Shown: piece by piece, positions 1 to 9,569 of the stretch
Numbering within the stretch: the first letter of the stretch is position 1
How the letters are laid out: each line of letters starts with the position of its first letter
Assembly: GCA_041191405.1 (NCBI GenBank)
Contig: JBEEOW010000007.1
Coordinates: 62,001-126,000 of the forward strand
Length of the DNA: 64,000 bases
Reading direction: 5' to 3'
DNA from: JBEEOW01 sp041191405
GTDB lineage: Bacteria; Bacteroidota; Bacteroidia; Cytophagales; UBA9547
The notes under the pieces: generated by a model
Told to the model about the DNA's origin: nothing
The model's database searches: none
Seen by the model: only the letters and a program-made list of their open reading frames with translations
Position numbers and translations under genes: made by a program

Positions 1-312
1 TTTAATGGACAATCATTTACTTTTAATGGTTATTTGCCCATAAAATCGGATGAAAAATTAGCCAAATTAAAAGAATTGGAACGTAAAGTAAATGCTGAGA
101 ATCAATCTCAAATATTTATTGAAACACCTTTTAGAAACAATGGTATGTTTAAGGATTTGTTGAAAAATCTACAAAACAATACCAAACTTTGTGTGGCAGC
201 CAATATAAACTCTCCTACCAAAGCTTATATTAAAACTTACCAAATTCACGAATGGAAACAAATTCCTGTTCCTGAATTGCACAAAATTCCTTGCATATTT
301 ATTATTGGATAA
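1..312 (+). CDS. RsmI-like SAM-dependent methyltransferase, C-terminal part
   Basis: The reading frame is open from the first base and ends at TAA 310-312, so this is the 3' end of a gene that begins outside the window. The visible 103 residues match the second half of tetrapyrrole-methylase-fold enzymes of the RsmI group (16S rRNA C1402 2'-O-methyltransferase): a F-x-G-Y-L-P-I-K segment, then a stretch equivalent to the family's 'FYESPHR' region (here IFIETPFRNN), then an alternating beta/alpha end. It lacks the C-terminal helical extension of full-length RsmI and so resembles the shorter paralogue many Bacteroidota carry. Substrate cannot be told from this fragment. The TTG at 34 is internal, not a start. 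Confidence 0.75.
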   Translation, partial: FNGQSFTFNGYLPIKSDEKLAKLKELERKVNAENQSQIFIETPFRNNGMFKDLLKNLQNNTKLCVAANINSPTKAYIKTYQIHEWKQIPVPELHKIPCIFIIG

Positions 313-417
313 CAAAGATTCTGCCATATAATATTCTTAATTAATTAACATTTTAAGAATATTCTATTTAATTTAAAGATTAACACAGATTTTCTTTAAA
401 ATATAAAAACTCAGTAT

Positions 418-425
418 TACATTTG
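418..425 (+). promoter_or_regulatory. Probable -7 promoter element of metK
   Basis: TACATTTG fits the Bacteroidota -7 consensus TAnnTTTG and lies 38 bases before the metK start codon. The expected upstream TTG/TTTG near 394-400 is only TTTA, so the -33 part is poor. No SAM-riboswitch fold was recognised in the 151-base gap. Confidence 0.5.
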
Positions 426-463
426 CTTTTACAATTGAATTTTAAAAGAATAAAAAATATATA

Positions 464-1774
464 ATGGCTTTATTATTTACTTCAGAATCAGTGTCGGAAG
501 GACACCCAGATAAAGTAGCCGATCAAATTTCGGATGCACTATTAGATGCACATTTAGCACAAGATCCACAATCTCGTTTTGCTTGTGAAACATTGGTAAC
601 TACAGGTTTAGTTGTGGTTGCTGGTGAAATCACTACTAAAGCAAATGTTGATGTACAAGCAGTTGTACGTGCAACAATCAACAAAATTGGTTATACCAAA
701 GCTGAATATATGTTTGAAGCTGAGTCATGTGGTATCATGAATGCACTTCATGCACAATCACCTGATATTGCACAAGGTGTAAACGAAGGCGAAGGTTTGG
801 ATAAAGAGCAAGGTGCTGGTGACCAAGGTATGATGTTTGGTTATGCATCAACTGAAACTCCTGAGTATATGCCAATGGCTTTAGCGTTTTCTCACAGATT
901 AGTGAAAAAAATGTCTGAAATCAGAAAAGAAGGTAAAATAATGACATACCTTCGTCCAGATACAAAATCACAAGTTACAATAGAGTACGACGAAGCTGGT
1001 AAAGCAAAAAGAGTTGATACTATTGTAATTTCTACACAACATGATGATTTTGTAAAACCAACTAACAATAGCAAAGAAGCTAAATTAGTAGCCGACAATG
1101 CAATGTTAGATGTTATCAAAGCTGATATTTTAGCAAATGTAATTCCTGCAGTAATCCCAGCTGAGTTATTAGATGCTAACACAAAATATTTTATTAACCC
1201 AACAGGCGTATTCGTAATTGGTGGTCCACATGGTGATTCTGGCTTAACAGGTAGAAAAATTATTGTTGATACTTACGGTGGAAAAGGTGCTCACGGTGGT
1301 GGTGCATTCTCTGGTAAAGACCCATCAAAAGTGGACCGTTCGGCAGCTTATGCAGCACGTCACGTAGCTAAAAACTTAGTTGCAGCGGGTGTTTGTACCG
1401 AAGCTTTAGTACAAGTTGCTTATGCAATTGGTATTGCTAAACCAGTTTCTATCAATGTAAATACTTATGGTACAGCAGTAAATGGCTTATCTGATGCTAA
1501 AATTGCTGATGCTGTAAATAAAGTATTTGATATGAGACCAAAAGCTATTGTTGAAAGATTTGGATTAAAAAATCCAATTTATTCAGAAACAGCAGCTTAC
1601 GGACACATGGGTAGAGAAAGCTACGAAAAAGAAATTGATGTAAACTATGTTACTGTTTCTGAAAACAATGGCGTAGTTACTGAAACTCGTACAGCATCTA
1701 AGAAAAAAGTAACTTTCTTCGGATGGGAGAAACTTGATTATGTTGATGCAATTAAGAAAGAATTAGGTATTTAG
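464..1774 (+). CDS. metK: S-adenosylmethionine synthase
   Basis: Makes S-adenosylmethionine from methionine and ATP in the cytoplasm. The 436-residue product has the family signatures in order: GHPDK near residue 13, the GAGDQG(M)MFGYA hexapeptide region near residue 116, and the glycine-rich GGGAFSGKD(P)xKVDRSAAY loop near residue 278 that binds phosphate. It is longer than the E. coli enzyme (384 residues) because of insertions in the middle and C-terminal parts, which is common in this phylum. The start ATG at 464 immediately precedes the conserved LFTSESVSEGHPDK start. No Shine-Dalgarno is visible. The stop codon lies inside a heptamer repeat array that runs on downstream. It appears to be transcribed alone. 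Confidence 0.98.
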   Translation: MALLFTSESVSEGHPDKVADQISDALLDAHLAQDPQSRFACETLVTTGLVVVAGEITTKANVDVQAVVRATINKIGYTKAEYMFEAESCGIMNALHAQSPDIAQGVNEGEGLDKEQGAGDQGMMFGYASTETPEYMPMALAFSHRLVKKMSEIRKEGKIMTYLRPDTKSQVTIEYDEAGKAKRVDTIVISTQHDDFVKPTNNSKEAKLVADNAMLDVIKADILANVIPAVIPAELLDANTKYFINPTGVFVIGGPHGDSGLTGRKIIVDTYGGKGAHGGGAFSGKDPSKVDRSAAYAARHVAKNLVAAGVCTEALVQVAYAIGIAKPVSINVNTYGTAVNGLSDAKIADAVNKVFDMRPKAIVERFGLKNPIYSETAAYGHMGRESYEKEIDVNYVTVSENNGVVTETRTASKKKVTFFGWEKLDYVDAIKKELGI

Positions 1775-1816
1775 TATTTAGTATTTAGTATTTAGTACAA
1801 AGTATTAAGTATTAAG
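1767..1816 (+). repeat. Degenerate heptamer array (GTATTTA type)
   Basis: About four copies of GTATTTA followed by GTATTAA-like copies, period 7. The array begins in the last codons of metK and contains its stop codon. It is one of several heptamer arrays scattered in intergenic gaps of this window (14364, 21884, 36403, 54757, 57850, 60806). Confidence 0.8.
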
Positions 1817-1828
1817 AAAAGAGGAATC

Positions 1829-1851
1829 GAGAAATCGGTTTCTCTTTTTTT
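1829..1851 (+). terminator. Rho-independent terminator of metK
   Basis: Six-base-pair stem GAGAAA/TTTCTC with loop TCGG, followed by seven T residues. Confidence 0.75.
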
Positions 1852-1902
1852 GTGATTATTTGAAATTTAAATATATTGTATTACTTAAATAATAAATACT
1901 TT

Positions 1903-2460
1903 ATGAGAGCTACTGCCTTTTTTAAAAATAAATTATTCTATATCGTTCTATTTCTTTTTTCTCTTACCCAAAGTTATAGTCAATGTAGTTTTGAGTATAA
2001 TGATTCATTTAAGAAAAGAAAAGTTTTAGAACAGAATTGGAATAATATAAAATTTGAATTTATTCCTGAAGACCTTAAAAAATTCCCATTAATATTTCAA
2101 CGATTTAGTGACGAAAATTATGAAAATAAAATAAACGTCCAAAAAGAAAAACTTTTAAGAAAAGACACTACTTGTAGTTGTTTAGAAGGTAATTATAGTA
2201 CAATGTGGTATAATGAGGACTGGATTGAAAAATACTATAAAGGTGAATATACTTTTAAAAATATCGATTCTATTCAAGATTTTAATCCTGAAAAATTTCC
2301 TTATGTGATGATGTGTTATAATACTTTAGACTATTTTTCGAATGGTTACGGAAGCGGAAGAGTAGGTGTATATATTTGGGATAGAAGAACTGATAAAAAG
2401 TACAAAGTCATTAGTGTATGTGGTAAAAGTGAAATGGTTTGGTTTTTGAAAAATATATAA
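1903..2460 (+). CDS. Secreted protein of unknown function
   Basis: A 185-residue product with an N-terminal signal peptide (basic start, hydrophobic core YIVLFLFSL, cleavage likely after SYSQ). I chose ATG 1903 because it gives a normal signal peptide; an in-frame TTG at 1876 would add nine unlikely residues. The mature part is rich in aromatic and acidic residues, with cysteines at the mature N-terminus, in a CSC motif and near the C-terminus that could form disulphides. I do not recognise the family. It is a single gene, convergent with the SPFH gene, from which a strong hairpin separates it. Confidence 0.6.
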   Translation: MRATAFFKNKLFYIVLFLFSLTQSYSQCSFEYNDSFKKRKVLEQNWNNIKFEFIPEDLKKFPLIFQRFSDENYENKINVQKEKLLRKDTTCSCLEGNYSTMWYNEDWIEKYYKGEYTFKNIDSIQDFNPEKFPYVMMCYNTLDYFSNGYGSGRVGVYIWDRRTDKKYKVISVCGKSEMVWFLKNI

Positions 2461-2471
2461 AAACATAAAAA

Positions 2472-2503
2472 CACAAAAAGCGAGAACACCCTCGCTTTTT
2501 GTG
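2472..2503. terminator. Bidirectional terminator hairpin
   Basis: A perfect 13-bp stem (2472-2484 with 2491-2503) and a six-base loop, with A- and T-runs inside the stem, between two convergent genes. It can serve both strands. Confidence 0.85.
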
Positions 2504-2526
2504 CTTTATAAAAATTTAACAAAACC

Positions 2527-4440
2527 CTATTCTTCTAATTTTTCATTTTTCTTTGGGTCCATCATTTCCATTAATTTTAAACCTAATAATCCGTCCATTG
2601 CTGAGCCGTTGCCGCCTCCATTTGCACCACCAATTAATATATCAGGTATTAATTTGATGTGTCCTTTAGCAAGCTCTTCAGTGATTTTGTAACGTGTAAA
2701 GTTATCGCCTCCCATGGCTTTTACAGCTAACTCGTAAGCTTCGGCTGTTGACTGACCTATCGCTAAGATTTTACCTGCTTCCGCACTACCTGTTAATCTA
2801 ATTTGCTCAGATTCAGCTTCTGCACGTAATTTGGTTGCTTCTGCTTCGGCTTTTGCTCTGGCTTTGGTTGCTTCTGCTTCGGCAAATGCTCTTAATTTTG
2901 TAGCTTCTGCCTCTGCTCCTACTGCAAGTTTTACACCAGCGGCATCTCCTTCTGATTTTTTCACTGTAGCACTTGCGGTACGTTCTGCAATTTCAACCGA
3001 TTGTTGTGCTTTTACAATGTCCTTTTGCATATCTGCAATGGCAGTTTCTTTCTCCATCCCTTGACGAGTTTCTTGGGCTTGTTTTTGGGTTTCGTATGTC
3101 ACTTTTTGCTCCTCAGCTATTTTCCTGTCGGTTAAGGTTTTCATTAATGATTCAGGAGGAACAATATCTCCAATTAAGGTATCAACTGCATTAACGTTGT
3201 ATTCGTCAAGCACTTTTTTGATATGTTCTTTGGCCGATTCTTGACGTTCTTTACGAGTAGTTAAGAAAGCAATTACATCACTATCTTGTGCCGAGTTACG
3301 GAAGTAGTTACCAATAGTTGGCTCAAGTACCTGAGAAACAAGGTTTGTCATGTTCCCAAATCGAGCAATTACTTTTGGCGCTTCGGTTGTTGGTACATGA
3401 ATAATTTGCGAAACATCCAATTGGAAAGGGAAACCATCTTTTGAACGAACTGTAATTGTAGATAAGTTTTTATCCAGATTATGTGATTCTGTTCTTGCAG
3501 ATGCCCAGTTTAACACAAGGTTTGTGGTTGGTACTTGCTCCACTTTCATTGTGTATTTGTTAATCGGGTATTTACCAGGACCAAGTGGTTGAATCCAAAC
3601 ACCTTTGTTTCCTTTTTCAACAATGTTACCATGTTTAAAGTCAACACCTGTTAAATCGTGTCCTTCCTGACCGATATATGAAATCACAACTCCCACATAA
3701 CCAATAGGAATTTCAGTCATCATAATTTCCTCTAACTGAATAGCCCAAGGGTTTAAGTTATACGAACCTGCTAAAATAACCTGTGGTTGTAAACCTCTAT
3801 TTCCCCCTGCTTTTATAAATTTATCAAAATCTTGAAAGTTATTATGACCTTCAATTAATTTACCAGCAATTTGTCCAGCTTCAATTGGCAAACCATCTAA
3901 AGTAGTAACAATACCTACCCTACTCTCTTGAATACGAACCATATCCGTTACCGAGATATGAAACAACATAGTGTTTATACGATAAGTACCTGCGGTGATA
4001 TATGAAGCTTGTCGACCTTTTTGCCCACCATCAAGTAAGAATTTAGCTGCATCTTGAAAGTTATCACATTCAACAAATTGACCTAAAATATTACCTGTTG
4101 GAATTTCGGCACCGTCATTAGCGAGTACCAAACCAATTTTACCCTCAGGAATGATTGTAAAATTTTCCATGATAACATCGTACTGCCAAACCCATTTCCA
4201 GAAATACAAACCTGGAGCAAGTGGCTTAGCTTGGTAACCTGCTTCACCTTTAAGTGCAATAATTCTACCATCGGGTAACTCTTTGTCTTCACCAAAAAGA
4301 ACAAACTTCTTTGTTACCAATCCAATTTTATCTTCGGGTACTATTACCATCCCGAATAAAAATCTAAGAATAAACCTGTGCCCAATAATACAAAAAACTA
4401 TGAGCATAATCCACCACGCATTTGAGATAAAGTTCCCCAT
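2527..4440 (-). CDS. Flotillin-like SPFH/band 7 membrane protein
   Basis: A 637-residue protein anchored by one N-terminal membrane segment (about residues 7-32), followed by repeated beta-rich modules, an SPFH domain (about 250-430), a long Ala/Glu/Lys coiled coil (about 440-560) and a short Gly/Asn-rich end. Flotillins form oligomeric rings that organise membrane microdomains; the client here is unknown. Two features stand out. Before the SPFH core there are two similar units of about 70 residues (each P/R-E-x-x-x-G-I/L-V ... DG ... G ... E ... NFQD ... KF ... GG ... AG-x-Y-x-x-N). Within the coiled coil an EAEATK(L/A)RA unit is repeated several times, and the repetition is visible in the DNA at about 2815-2920. 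No NfeD-type partner gene is adjacent. Confidence 0.85.
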   Translation of the reverse strand: MGNFISNAWWIMLIVFCIIGHRFILRFLFGMVIVPEDKIGLVTKKFVLFGEDKELPDGRIIALKGEAGYQAKPLAPGLYFWKWVWQYDVIMENFTIIPEGKIGLVLANDGAEIPTGNILGQFVECDNFQDAAKFLLDGGQKGRQASYITAGTYRINTMLFHISVTDMVRIQESRVGIVTTLDGLPIEAGQIAGKLIEGHNNFQDFDKFIKAGGNRGLQPQVILAGSYNLNPWAIQLEEIMMTEIPIGYVGVVISYIGQEGHDLTGVDFKHGNIVEKGNKGVWIQPLGPGKYPINKYTMKVEQVPTTNLVLNWASARTESHNLDKNLSTITVRSKDGFPFQLDVSQIIHVPTTEAPKVIARFGNMTNLVSQVLEPTIGNYFRNSAQDSDVIAFLTTRKERQESAKEHIKKVLDEYNVNAVDTLIGDIVPPESLMKTLTDRKIAEEQKVTYETQKQAQETRQGMEKETAIADMQKDIVKAQQSVEIAERTASATVKKSEGDAAGVKLAVGAEAEATKLRAFAEAEATKARAKAEAEATKLRAEAESEQIRLTGSAEAGKILAIGQSTAEAYELAVKAMGGDNFTRYKITEELAKGHIKLIPDILIGGANGGGNGSAMDGLLGLKLMEMMDPKKNEKLEE

Positions 4441-4709
4441 TTTGAGTTCAATTTAAGTGTGTTAAGAATAATTTATCAAATACTCGAAAAGTAATTTCAG
4501 TGAATGCAAATGGATATTTAAGGTTAACTTTTGAACGCTTTGTACGAATCCATGATTAGTGAAAAAACTTCTTTTTCATTGTTGAAAAAGAATTATCACA
4601 ATTCGAGCCAAAAGATTTAGTTTAAAAATATATTTTTAAAAATATTTAAATATTACAATTTTTACATTTTGGAGTGATATAAATTGAGAAAAAAGTTGAA
4701 AATTTATTT

Positions 4710-5237
4710 TTACCATTGTAAAGAATCAATCATTTTTTTGATTTGTAAAATTAATTCTTGGTCAATAATTTCTTTTTGTTGATTCAATTTTGAGTTTATA
4801 ATTGGTATTGACAAACATCTTTCAGTATTAATTTGTGTACCTAATGCAGTTAATGTTTGGGTTAAGGAGAATAAACATTTTTCTCCGCCACTTCCTAAAG
4901 GCGAAACTGAAATTGCAAATACTAATTTTTCATTAAATTCACCAGATTGCACCAACCAATCTAATGCATTTTTCAACACACCTGGTACACCAAAAGCATA
5001 TTCAGGAGTACATATTATAATTAAATCTGCCTTCGAAACTAAATCTCTTAATTCTTTTACTGAAGCTATTTCATTATCTTCATCAGGATTAAAAGGAGGA
5101 ATGCTTAAAAGGTTTTTATAGAAAATATACTCTGTATTTATTGGTAATAAATTAGCAATAGCACTTAAAACCACTGTATTCGATGAATATTCTCTTACAC
5201 TTCCCGAAATCCCTAAAACTGTTTTATTTATATTCAT
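4710..5237 (-). CDS. NAD(P)H-dependent FMN reductase
   Basis: A 175-residue flavodoxin-fold oxidoreductase. Phosphate-binding loop GISGSVREYSSN near the N-terminus matches the GSxRxxSxN motif of the NADPH-dependent FMN/azo/chromate reductase family, and PEYAFGVPGVLKNALDW (about residues 79-95) matches the PEYxxxxPGxLKNAIDW signature that contacts the isoalloxazine ring. It is probably a soluble quinone or FMN reductase; the physiological acceptor cannot be read from sequence. It starts 13 bases after the stop of the serine hydrolase gene 5251-6294 on the same strand, so the two are probably cotranscribed. Confidence 0.85.
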   Translation of the reverse strand: MNINKTVLGISGSVREYSSNTVVLSAIANLLPINTEYIFYKNLLSIPPFNPDEDNEIASVKELRDLVSKADLIIICTPEYAFGVPGVLKNALDWLVQSGEFNEKLVFAISVSPLGSGGEKCLFSLTQTLTALGTQINTERCLSIPIINSKLNQQKEIIDQELILQIKKMIDSLQW

Positions 5238-5250
5238 AGAATATCAAAAT

Positions 5251-6294
5251 TTACTTACTTTTCTCATCCAACTCTTTTTTGATAAACTCTAAAATTGCCA
5301 AATGGTGTTTAAAACTTATCATTAAATTACCATTTCCATAATCAACGTTTTCTAAAACAGTAATTGAAATTTTTTTATCGTATCGAGGAAAATAATAATT
5401 CATTGATACAAAGCCTGGTGCAAAACCAGTTTGTCCAAATTGCTGTACTCCATTATTTTCAGTTATAGTAATTCCATAACCATAATAAGTAGTTCCAAAT
5501 AATGGATGATTACGAATTGCATTTGGTTGCTTTGTAATCATAAGCTTGTAAGTTTCAGGTTTTAAAAGCTTTACATGATAGTTATTATGTAATTCTGCAT
5601 TCCATAATGCCAAATCATTTACAGTTGAAACAAAGGAACCTGCCGCAGGATAATTTTCAAAACTTGCATTTTCAATTTCTAATTTTCCTAAATCACTTTT
5701 TGTATATGCTTTTGCTAAATGTTTATATTGCTTATTATCAGGATGAAAAGTGTTTTCCATTCTACAACTTTTGAATAAATTTGCTGATAATTGAGCAAAG
5801 GTTTTACCCGAAGTTTTTTCAACAATTTCAGACAATAACTGATATCCTAGTTGCGAATACGAAAACTTTGAACCTGCTTTAAATTCCGAAGGTTTATCCA
5901 ATGCAACAATTCCGTGCGTATGTGTAAGTAAATGATGAACAGTTACAGAATCAGCCCAAGATTGTGTTAAATAAGGCAAGTATTTTTTTATTGGAGTATG
6001 TAATTGTAATCTATTGCTATCCACTTCTTGTAATACAATTACAGCTGTAAATTGTTTACTTATTGAACCAACTACAAATTGGTCTATCCAATATTTTATT
6101 TTAGTTTTTGATTCAATATTTGAATATCCTTTTTCAATTACATGAACCCTTTTATCATTTTTAACCAAATACACTACCCCATTAAATGGATTCATTTTAT
6201 CTAAAGAAAGAATAGAATCTAATTTATGTAAATCTTGAGCATTTAAAACAAAGATACTTTGTAGTAAAAAGAGGAAAGTGAGGAGTTTTTTCAT
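5251..6294 (-). CDS. Secreted serine hydrolase (beta-lactamase class C/PBP fold)
   Basis: A 347-residue product with a clear signal peptide (MKKLLTFLFLLQSIFVLNAQ, cleavage after residue 20). The penicillin-binding fold is shown by S-I-S-K (S77, K80; nucleophile and general base), a Y-S-Q triad element (Y146) and a Q-T-G box near residue 292 that replaces the usual (H/K)-T-G. HTHG near 125 is the conserved segment after the nucleophile. Relatives act as DD-peptidases, esterases or D-amino-acid peptidases; resistance to beta-lactams should not be assumed. It is first of a two-gene unit with the FMN reductase. Confidence 0.85.
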   Translation of the reverse strand: MKKLLTFLFLLQSIFVLNAQDLHKLDSILSLDKMNPFNGVVYLVKNDKRVHVIEKGYSNIESKTKIKYWIDQFVVGSISKQFTAVIVLQEVDSNRLQLHTPIKKYLPYLTQSWADSVTVHHLLTHTHGIVALDKPSEFKAGSKFSYSQLGYQLLSEIVEKTSGKTFAQLSANLFKSCRMENTFHPDNKQYKHLAKAYTKSDLGKLEIENASFENYPAAGSFVSTVNDLALWNAELHNNYHVKLLKPETYKLMITKQPNAIRNHPLFGTTYYGYGITITENNGVQQFGQTGFAPGFVSMNYYFPRYDKKISITVLENVDYGNGNLMISFKHHLAILEFIKKELDEKSK

Positions 6295-6380
6295 CTCATG
6301 TCTAATTATAATTCAATCTTTCTAAAATTACACTTATTTTCCAAATCTTTAAAATGCCAAAATATTATTTTAAAAAAATA

Positions 6381-7397
6381 TCACAAACCTCTCAAAATCC
6401 CTGCTGCTTTTTCAGGAGCTAGCGGGTTGATAATATTCCCTCCAGCTGTTTCAAAACCAGCCAAGTATTTCAATTTATCGGCTTCACGTAAAGGTGGCGT
6501 AAATTTTATAAAAAACTGAAAATGATTAGCTTTATATTGACTTGTTGTGATTAATGGTGCATTAAATAGTTGAGTTATATTGGGCAATGAAAATCCAAAT
6601 AACTTATCATATTTCTGTAAAATATCCTTTAAAATAAGCGCTAATGAAGTTTTTTCATTCGGCAATAAATGCCCTAAATGTTGAAAAAATCGCTTAGGAA
6701 TCAACCATGTTTCATAAACATATTGTGCAAAATAGGGCACAATTACTATCCAATCTTCATTTTCGCAAACTACTCTTGTATTGGTTTTTAATTCATGTTG
6801 AACAATATCTTGCAAAATATTTGAACCATTTTCTGTAAAATATTCACTAAATGATTTTGCCATTTGAGCTATATTTTTCGGCACAAAATCAGTTGCATAC
6901 AATTGCCCATGTGGATGCGGATTTGAAACGCCTATAATTTTACCTTTGTTTTCAAAAAGTAAAATATAGGCGATTTTATTATTTTGAGCTAGTGTTTCAA
7001 ACTCATTTTTCCATAAATCAATTACAAACTCAATTTCATTTTCGGTAAACTGACTTAATGTTTTTGAATGATCTCTACTATAAACCAATACTTTACAAAT
7101 TCCTTCTGCGGAGCTTGATTTAAATAAACTATTTTCTTCATTAAGCAATTTTTCATCTACAAATGCTAATGAAGGATAATCGTTTTCAAAACTAAACGGA
7201 AAAGTATAATCTGCATTTACTTTTCCGTTTGCTCTGGTATTTGTAGGGCACAAATAACAATTTGAATCATAGTTATTTGTGTCATTTTCTTCTATTTTAC
7301 TAACTGCTCCATTCCACGGACGAGAAGCTGTACTTTCAGCTATAATTACCCATTCCTGCAATAATGGATGCCACCTTTTTTCTCTAATTTGCGACAT
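6381..7397 (-). CDS. galT: Galactose-1-phosphate uridylyltransferase
   Basis: Second enzyme of the Leloir pathway: exchanges UMP between UDP-glucose and galactose 1-phosphate. The 338-residue product has the N-terminal RxxRWHPLxxEWVxIA region, a CxxC metal-site motif (CYLCPTN), the catalytic HPHGQ in SNPHPHGQLYA, and a C-terminal H-x-H-like segment (NHFQFFIKFTPPLR). The length is normal for the family. Its start overlaps the end of galK by 14 bases on the same strand, which indicates translational coupling. No galE is present nearby. Confidence 0.95.
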   Translation of the reverse strand: MSQIREKRWHPLLQEWVIIAESTASRPWNGAVSKIEENDTNNYDSNCYLCPTNTRANGKVNADYTFPFSFENDYPSLAFVDEKLLNEENSLFKSSSAEGICKVLVYSRDHSKTLSQFTENEIEFVIDLWKNEFETLAQNNKIAYILLFENKGKIIGVSNPHPHGQLYATDFVPKNIAQMAKSFSEYFTENGSNILQDIVQHELKTNTRVVCENEDWIVIVPYFAQYVYETWLIPKRFFQHLGHLLPNEKTSLALILKDILQKYDKLFGFSLPNITQLFNAPLITTSQYKANHFQFFIKFTPPLREADKLKYLAGFETAGGNIINPLAPEKAAGILRGL

Positions 7398-8586
7398 ACA
7401 ACTCAGCTTCTCTGTTTAGGGCATGTGCTCCAGCGGCAGGTTTTACGATATAAAAACTAGGAATTAATGAAGTTTTAGCAACATAATCTGATGTGATTGC
7501 TGCTTCAAAATCTAACAAATTTTCTTTTCTAACCAATGAAACTGTACAACCGCCAAAACCAGCACCCGTCATTCTACTTCCTGCTACATAATGTAATGAT
7601 TGTGCTTTTGAAACTAAAGTATCTAACTCAAAACCAGTCACTTCATAATCTTCTTTTAACGACAAATGTGATTCATTTAATAATCTACCCACTTGTTTTA
7701 CGTTACCAAATTCCAACGCTTCAACCATATCAATTACACGCTGATTTTCAGTAATGGTGTGTCGAGCTCGTTTTACCAGTGTGTCACTGTTTATCATTCT
7801 CTCTAATTCAGTAAAAAAAGTAGGACTTATATGGCACAATTGCTCAAATTTTAAATCATCCTGTGAATGTCTGTTAATTTCATCTAACACCAATTTACAC
7901 TCTTTTAATCTTTGATTATATGCCGATTCAATCAACTCTCTAGGTTTGTTTGAATTAATAATTACCCATTCATAATCAGTTATATGTAAAGGTATTTGTG
8001 TATGACTTAAGGTACTACAGTTCAATAATAAAGCATGATTTTGTTCAGCATTTAAACAAACATATTGGTCCATAATACCGCATTGAACCCCAGCAAATTC
8101 ATGTTCAGATTGCTGACATAAAACTGACAATTCTTTCCTATCAATTTTGATATTAAAAATAGATTCAAGTGCAATTGCGGTTACCGCTTCAATTGATGCA
8201 GACGACGACAAACCAGAAGATTGTGGCAAATTACTTTGATAATAAAAATCCATGCCTTCAAGTTGTAATTGATATTTACGGTTAAATAATTCCATTACGC
8301 CCAATGGATAATTTACCCAATTACTTCCTTGATTTAAAATCGGATATTCGGCCTTGATATCAACTTCATCCTCTTTAGATTCGGAGAAAAAACGCCATAC
8401 ATTTAAGTCATTTTTTCTGATAGCCAAACTTGTACCTAAGTTCATCGCAAATGGCAAAACCAAGCCTCCATTGTAATCAATATGTTCACCAATTAAGTTA
8501 ACTCTGCCAGGAGAAAAAAACTCCATCACTTCGCTGCCTCTGGTACCAAAATGATTCAAAAATTGTTGTTTTAAGGATAAATTCAT
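7384..8586 (-). CDS. galK: Galactokinase
   Basis: Phosphorylates alpha-D-galactose at C1. The GHMP-kinase signatures are in order: PGRVNLIGEHIDYNGG near the N-terminus (sugar binding), LPQSSGLSSSAS (ATP loop) and GSRMTGAGFGGC near the C-terminus. I chose the ATG at 8586 (400 residues) because the distance to PGRVNLIGEH then matches known galactokinases; an ATG at 8616 would add ten residues. It is the first gene of the galK-galT unit and is divergent from galM across less than 100 bases, where a shared control region would lie. Confidence 0.95.
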   Translation of the reverse strand: MNLSLKQQFLNHFGTRGSEVMEFFSPGRVNLIGEHIDYNGGLVLPFAMNLGTSLAIRKNDLNVWRFFSESKEDEVDIKAEYPILNQGSNWVNYPLGVMELFNRKYQLQLEGMDFYYQSNLPQSSGLSSSASIEAVTAIALESIFNIKIDRKELSVLCQQSEHEFAGVQCGIMDQYVCLNAEQNHALLLNCSTLSHTQIPLHITDYEWVIINSNKPRELIESAYNQRLKECKLVLDEINRHSQDDLKFEQLCHISPTFFTELERMINSDTLVKRARHTITENQRVIDMVEALEFGNVKQVGRLLNESHLSLKEDYEVTGFELDTLVSKAQSLHYVAGSRMTGAGFGGCTVSLVRKENLLDFEAAITSDYVAKTSLIPSFYIVKPAAGAHALNREAELYVAN

Positions 8587-8675
8587 ATCAAATTTTAGTT
8601 TCTCAAGATTAATCATTAAATTGTATTAGCGAGTTAATACCCTGTAAATAAATTGTTAAGAAATTAATTTAGACT

Positions 8676-9569
8676 ATGGAATTAATAAAAATTACAAACA
8701 ATGAAGGTTTTGAGCTAGAAGTTTGCTCGGTTGGTTTGGCTATCAAATCAGTTACACTTCCATGGAATAATTCACCAATAATTGGCTACAATACTATTGA
8801 TGATTATAAAATTAACCCAAATTATCATGGTTGTATTGTTGGCAGAATTACCAACAGAATTAATAAAGGAAAATTAAATATTGACAATAATAGCTTTCAG
8901 TTAGATATAAATCATGGGCAACATCATTTACATGGCGGAAACAATGGTTTACACCTTGCTAATTGGGAATTAACACAAGAAGAGAATAGCGTAATCGGTA
9001 AATACACTTCAAAATCAGGAGAAAGTGGTTACCCAGGTGAAATTGAAATTACTACAACAATAACTTTAGAGAATAATAAAGTAATTATTAATTACCAAGC
9101 AACTTGCGATACCAAAACTCCATTGTCGTTAACACAACACCCCTATTTTAGTTTTGGAAACGATTTTTCAAATGTGGAAATGAATATTTTTGCCCAAAAA
9201 TATGTAGAAACTACCAATGAATTAATTGCTACTGGTAAACTGTTAACGTTTGAAAACTTTAATTTAGACTTAGGCATTGACACTTGTTTTGTTACTGAAA
9301 ATGAACAAGATAACATTCAACTTAATGCTACAATTTTGGACAAAGAATCTAAAACCAAACTAAATATTTTATCCGATTATCCTGCATTTCAAGTTTATAC
9401 ATCAACCAACAAACTAGCAAATGTATCAGCACCAATTGACAATGTTTGTATTTGCGTGGAACCTCAATTTGTAACTGGTTTTACAGAATTTGAAAATGTA
9501 AAAGGCTTTTTCTTTGATGAAAAAAATGAATACAATCAAACGATTGTTTATGAGTTTTTGAGGGAGTGA
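8676..9569 (+). CDS. galM: Aldose 1-epimerase (mutarotase)
   Basis: Interconverts alpha and beta anomers of galactose or glucose, feeding GalK. The 297-residue product has the NH-x-QHHLHGG-type substrate loop near residue 86, the catalytic histidine in TQHPYFSFG (about 160) and the C-terminal catalytic glutamate in CVEPQFVTGF. It is shorter than E. coli GalM (346 residues) and belongs to the compact group. Its place divergent to galK-galT supports a galactose role. Confidence 0.9.
   Translation: MELIKITNNEGFELEVCSVGLAIKSVTLPWNNSPIIGYNTIDDYKINPNYHGCIVGRITNRINKGKLNIDNNSFQLDINHGQHHLHGGNNGLHLANWELTQEENSVIGKYTSKSGESGYPGEIEITTTITLENNKVIINYQATCDTKTPLSLTQHPYFSFGNDFSNVEMNIFAQKYVETTNELIATGKLLTFENFNLDLGIDTCFVTENEQDNIQLNATILDKESKTKLNILSDYPAFQVYTSTNKLANVSAPIDNVCICVEPQFVTGFTEFENVKGFFFDEKNEYNQTIVYEFLRE

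Noticed and set aside
313..463. SAM riboswitch before metK
   Set aside because: The gap is AT-rich and I found no nested stems of a known SAM riboswitch; a simple promoter explains it.
2831..3064. Alanine-rich frame on the plus strand opposite the SPFH gene
   Set aside because: It is the antisense of the Ala/Glu coiled-coil repeat of the SPFH protein; its composition mirrors that repeat.
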